The translations under genes and the position numbers were made by a program. The notes under the pieces are model-generated. The model was not told the origin of the DNA, ran no database searches, and worked only from the letters and a program-made list of their open reading frames with translations. Positions 60,541 through 64,000 of a stretch of 64,000 nt of DNA are shown piece by piece (the stretch's first letter is position 1; each line of letters begins with the position of its first letter). This DNA is from Owenia fusiformis. Taxonomy: Eukaryota > Annelida > Polychaeta > Sabellida > Oweniidae. The stretch lies in NCBI GenBank assembly GCA_903813345.2, contig CAIIXF020000003.1, positions 13,590,931-13,654,930 of the forward strand, in the 5' to 3' direction.

Positions 60541-61300
60541 TTGGTTATTTCATGATTTTTTGCTATTTTCAATAAATTGTCATCTCCCTTTTCCTGGTAT
60601 AATATGTTTCTATTTTTTCATAATAAACATTTTTGAAGGACTCTTTATTACTTCATAATACAAGGAACCCATACACCAAATGTTGAGACCCAAATCCCAT
60701 GGGAAATTTACCCACCCTTCGACTGAAAAATTCGGTTATTTCATGATTTTTTGCTATTTTCGATAAATTGCCATCTCCATTTTCCTGGTATAAAATGGTA
60801 GATGTCTTTTCATAATAAATATTTTTGGATGACTCTTTATTACTTCATAATAGTTAGGAACCCATACATCAAATTTTGAGACCCAAATCCCATGGGAAAT
60901 TTACCCACGCTTCGACTGAAAAATTGGGTTATTTCATATACAATACAATACATCTCTATTTTCCTGGTATTATATGTTTCTATTTTTTATAATAAATATT
61001 TTGGGAGGATTCTTTATTACTTCATAATACGAGGAACCCATACCCCAAATATGCACCAAATTTTGAGACCCTGGCCCCATGAGAAATTAATTCATGCTTC
61101 AACCCAAAATTTGTGATTTTCTGCGAATTTTCTCCTATTTTCAATAGATATTTAGTTTTTAAACATTTTAGGAGGACATTAATACGTTCTTAATACTAGG
61201 AACCCATACATTTAATATGTGCCAAATGTTTAGACCTGAACCCCATGGGAAATTCACGTTTGTTTTGATCATATACTTTTGATTTTTGTCGTTTAGAGCA
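60541..61300. repeat. Subterminal tandem array, left side
   Basis: Units of 187-193 bp marked by CTTCGACTGAAAAATT at 60717 and 60910 and a diverged CTTCAACCCAAAA at 61097. Each has TTCCTGGTAT, ATTACTTCATAAT, GGAACCCATAC and CCCATGGGAAAT. Confidence 0.9.
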
Positions 61301-62089
61301 CCATATTTATATAGTACTTTAAGGTAATTCCTTATTTTCAGTTTTAATGGCTTCCTAATTGGAGCCCCGTGTTTTTTCAGGAACACATAACTCATTCCAT
61401 TCAGATGCACAAACAGTGTATAAACATAGCACATAGAACATTATAGAAAATTACTAACCATCAACTAATAATCTAAATACATATTTGAACTCAGTGTAAA
61501 ATTGAAAGAGCTGACCAAGTATGGAATGAGTTCCAAAAATAACATTGGACTCCCCTTAAAATTTCTGAACATACAGAATTACTTAAGTGTTTCTCATTGC
61601 TCTTCCTATCTTCTACATTGTGTACTTTCAGGGCATGAACATTTTCAGAGAAATGACAAAGCTCAGTGGAAGCTCGAATCCCTTGAAGATTTGGTACAGG
61701 CTTACTGGTTACAACAGAGACCATTCCATTGATACATTGATCAATCAAAAAATCATTTCTCCAAAGAAAATCAGATTTGATATTTGACCTTACCCTGCAA
61801 AGATGTGAGAAAGAATATGACATCTCACACAAATCCAAACAAAGTCCTGTGATGTATCCCTACTGAAACCAACAAACCAAATCTTTAAGGCATTTGATTT
61901 GCTGTCGAGTCATCACTTCTTAATATTAACCACAGTATATAAATGTACAAGTAAAAGATCCTAAATTTTCCCCAAACTACTGAACTTGTCGCCTTTCAAT
62001 AAGACTTAAAGTCTTGATATTTAGGTGTTTCTTTGGATTAAGAAGGAATTACCATAATGTTTATTAACATATTATGCCCCTAAAACAGA

Positions 62090-62760
62090 CATCATAAGCT
62101 ATCATAAGCACCAGTTTTCAGTCAAAGCATGGGTAACGTTCTCATTGGATTTGGGTCTCAAAATTTGGTGGATATTTGGTGTATGGGTTTTTAGTATTAT
62201 GAAGTAATAAAGAGTCCTCAAAAATGTTTATTATAAAAACATATCGTACAAGGAAAATGGAGACAGCAATTTATTGAAAATCGGAAAAATGTGAAAATCA
62301 CAAATTTTCAGTCAAACCATGGGTAAATTTCCCATGGGATTTGGGTCTCAAAATTTGGTGTATGGGTCCCTAGTATTATGAAGTAATAAAGAGTCATCCA
62401 AAAATATTTATTATGAAAAAATAGAAACATATTATACCAGGAAAATGGAGACAGTAATCTATTGAAAATCGGACAAAACTGTGAAAATCACAATTTTTCA
62501 GTCAAAGCATGGGTAAATTTCACATGGGATTTGGGTCTCAAAATTTGGTGTTTGGGCTCCTAGTATTATTAAGTAATAAAGAGTCCTACAAAAATGTTTA
62601 TTATGAAAAAATAGAAACATTTTATACCAGGAAAAAGGAGATGGCAATTTATTGAAAATAGCAAAAAATCATGAAATAACCGAATTTTTCAGTCGAAGCG
62701 TGGGTAAATTTCCCATGGGATTTGGGTCTCAAAATTTGCTGTGCAGGTGTTTTAGGTCAT
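62090..62760. repeat. Subterminal tandem array, right side
   Basis: Reverse-complement units of 190-191 bp, marked by GTCAAAGCATGGGTAA-type sequence at 62121, 62311, 62501 and 62692. Confidence 0.9.
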
Positions 62761-62833
62761 GGACAACAGTGAGTCAAATGAGGAAGATGATCCGAAAGAA
62801 AGTTGGTTTTTCGCCATATTTTGGACCACCCTA

Positions 62834-63058
62834 CTGTCTAAGTTTATGAAAGAAGATTCTCGTTTTATCTGCGCTTTGGCTAGGAGAACGGTGACCAACT
62901 CCATATAAAACTTTCTTGTGGTTTACTACAATATCCACAAAAGCAATGTCTAGGCCATCAATTTCAATATCACTCCTGTCAGAAAATCTCAAAGACTCAT
63001 GGATATAGATAAGTATACCCCTCCCTAGATATTTTGTAATTTGTAAAATCTTGATCAT
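62834..63058 (-). pseudogene. LINE endonuclease (EEP) domain, N-terminal part
   Basis: GRGILIYIHESLRFSDR, then a stretch around the conserved YRPPS position (GVGHRSPSQSADKTR) and FFHKLRQ. This is the GGGVxIYI...YRPPS...F layout of LINE endonucleases. Removing the 60485-62833 insertion and one target copy rejoins FFHKLRQ to ALNKIENQS in one frame. Confidence 0.85.
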
Positions 63059-63230
63059 GGCAGCGGCGTAACCATGATTTTGGGAGTGGGTACGTAAGGC
63101 CGAAGGCCGAGCAAAACTAGGGGGTCCGGGGGCATGCTTCCCCGGACATTTTTTGATTTTAGACCTTAAATGGTGCGTTCTGAGCGATATCAGACTATGT
63201 AATGAGGCACTATTGATTGTATACATTATT
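63059..63230. repeat. GGGGGTCCGGGGGCATG dispersed repeat
   Basis: GGCGGCGTAACCATGATTTT-like start, then AAGGCCGAAGGCCGAG and TAGGGGGTCCGGGGGCATG...CCCCGGAC followed by TTAAATGGTGCGTTCTG. From memory this type of sequence recurs in several marine invertebrate genomes; that needs a repeat search. It overlaps a 131-codon minus frame that is not a real gene upstream of the endonuclease part. Confidence 0.55.
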
Positions 63231-63480
63231 CGTGATACATGTAAAATAAAACCACAAATGACAAATTATTGCCCATTAAATGATATCATCATTCGTCACT
63301 TATGTTCGAGAAATGGAGACTAAATAAAAATGATGAAGTGGGTAAATGGCGTAAATGAAAATTCCTCCGAATAGGAGAGGATCCATTTTGATACGAGGAC
63401 AACCTTTTTTCGTTTCTAGCTGATCCTCTTTGATTGAGCTTTTTCTAAAGTAAAGTAAAGTAAAAAATATTGTTCTGTTA

Positions 63481-64000
63481 CCCTACTATCACACCAAACT
63501 ACGTTCTCGAAAACGGGCTTAAACTATGCACGAACGGATTTGACGTACTAAGAACCCACTAAGAACCGTTTGGGATCTGTTTACAAACTTCATGAAACTA
63601 CTAGAACGAGTTGGTCCTTCAGTACTTAGAGCATGCTCAAACTTTTCTGGTGATCGTCAAAACGTTGTCGAATCGGTTTTAAACTGTGTGCGAACTGAAT
63701 GAACGTAGCTACAACGTTCTACGGTCTGTTTACGAACTACATGGACTTTCCCGGACGGGGAATGTGATTTAGAATTTTGAATCGATTCAAAATTCGATGG
63801 CGACCATACCGTTCTGTAATCAGGTCATGATGACCTTCATGACTAAGGGACGCGTTATACGACGTTGCACACCGATGTGGTGCGACCTGAACGAACTGCG
63901 AATGAGATGGACGTATTGAAGACTGTTTATGAACGAAGTAGCTAATTATTTTAGACATATTTCCCGACCGCAACCAGATTGAGCCCGTTTTACGACGTTT
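63481..64000. mobile_element. CpG-rich TIR element, second copy, cut by window end
   Basis: CCCTACTATCACACCAAACT matches the reversed right end of 42538-43344. The window ends at CCCGTTTTACGACGTTT, which corresponds to the reversed start region of that copy. About 520 bases here stand for about 760 there, so internal segments differ. Confidence 0.85.

Larger units (their letters stand above)
60485..62833. mobile_element. 2.35-kb TIR element with 8-bp TSD and internal tandem repeats
   Basis: Ends TAGGGTGGTCCAAAATATGG and its complement; TIRs of about 60 bp (to ATCATCTTCCTCATTTG). CTGTCTAA directly flanks both ends (60477-60484, 62834-62841). Behind each TIR lie three to four tandem units of about 190 bp (GGTTATTTCATGATTTTT...CCCATGGGAAATTTACCC), inverted between the two ends. 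An 8-bp duplication fits the hAT superfamily rather than mariner. No transposase frame. Confidence 0.9.

Noticed and set aside
63059-63226. Extension of the LINE endonuclease frame upstream
   Set aside because: The open frame enters a G/C-rich dispersed repeat; it is not part of the endonuclease.
1-64000. tRNA, rRNA or CRISPR-like features
   Set aside because: No tRNA-like arms with B-box (GGTTCGANTCC) were seen, no rRNA-like sequence, and the regular repeats are transposon or tandem repeats, not spacer arrays.

Overview
This is AT-rich nuclear DNA from an animal, most likely a marine invertebrate. Coding exons are short, end at consensus GT/AG splice sites, and sit in a dense field of DNA-transposon and retrotransposon debris. 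The species cannot be read from the sequence. A Scratch-type zinc-finger gene and a VWDE-like gene fit a bilaterian.

Layout. (1) 1-4.3 kb: the last coding exon of a Scratch (Snail superfamily) repressor on the + strand; the SNAG-coding first exon is not visible. (2) 4.3-18 kb: no supportable gene. It holds two long foldback elements (8.68-9.29 and 9.54-10.04 kb), a short inverted-repeat element (11.84 kb) and a Tc1/mariner remnant carrying a nested hairpin element (15.23-16.33 kb). (3) 18.8-19.0 kb: one minus-strand exon encoding a membrane segment of an unidentified protein. (4) 21.2-23.8 kb: a 5'-truncated, multiply disrupted LINE on the minus strand. (5) 28.1-48.85 kb: the main gene, on the minus strand. 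Fourteen exons join in perfect phase into 960 residues plus stop of a von Willebrand factor D / EGF (VWDE-like) protein, ending in five cysteine-rich repeats, one transmembrane helix and a short tail. Its 5' exons are not identified. Its introns hold many mobile elements. (6) 49-53 kb: degenerate tandem repeats, then a likely plus-strand terminal exon at 53.1 kb. (7) 53.9-64 kb: a transposon graveyard. It has TACAGGGTG-ended mariner-like elements, a duplicated short exon with a MITE in one copy, a LINE endonuclease split by an 8-bp-TSD element, and a partial CpG-rich element at the right edge.

The two confident host genes are a nuclear transcriptional repressor and a cell-surface, VWD-containing extracellular protein. 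Nothing in the sequence links them functionally. The clearest new observations are the membrane-anchored VWDE architecture and several transposon families with unusual ends. Their insertions are documented by target duplications, in one case with a paralogous empty site and in another with a reading frame that is restored when the insertion is removed in silico.
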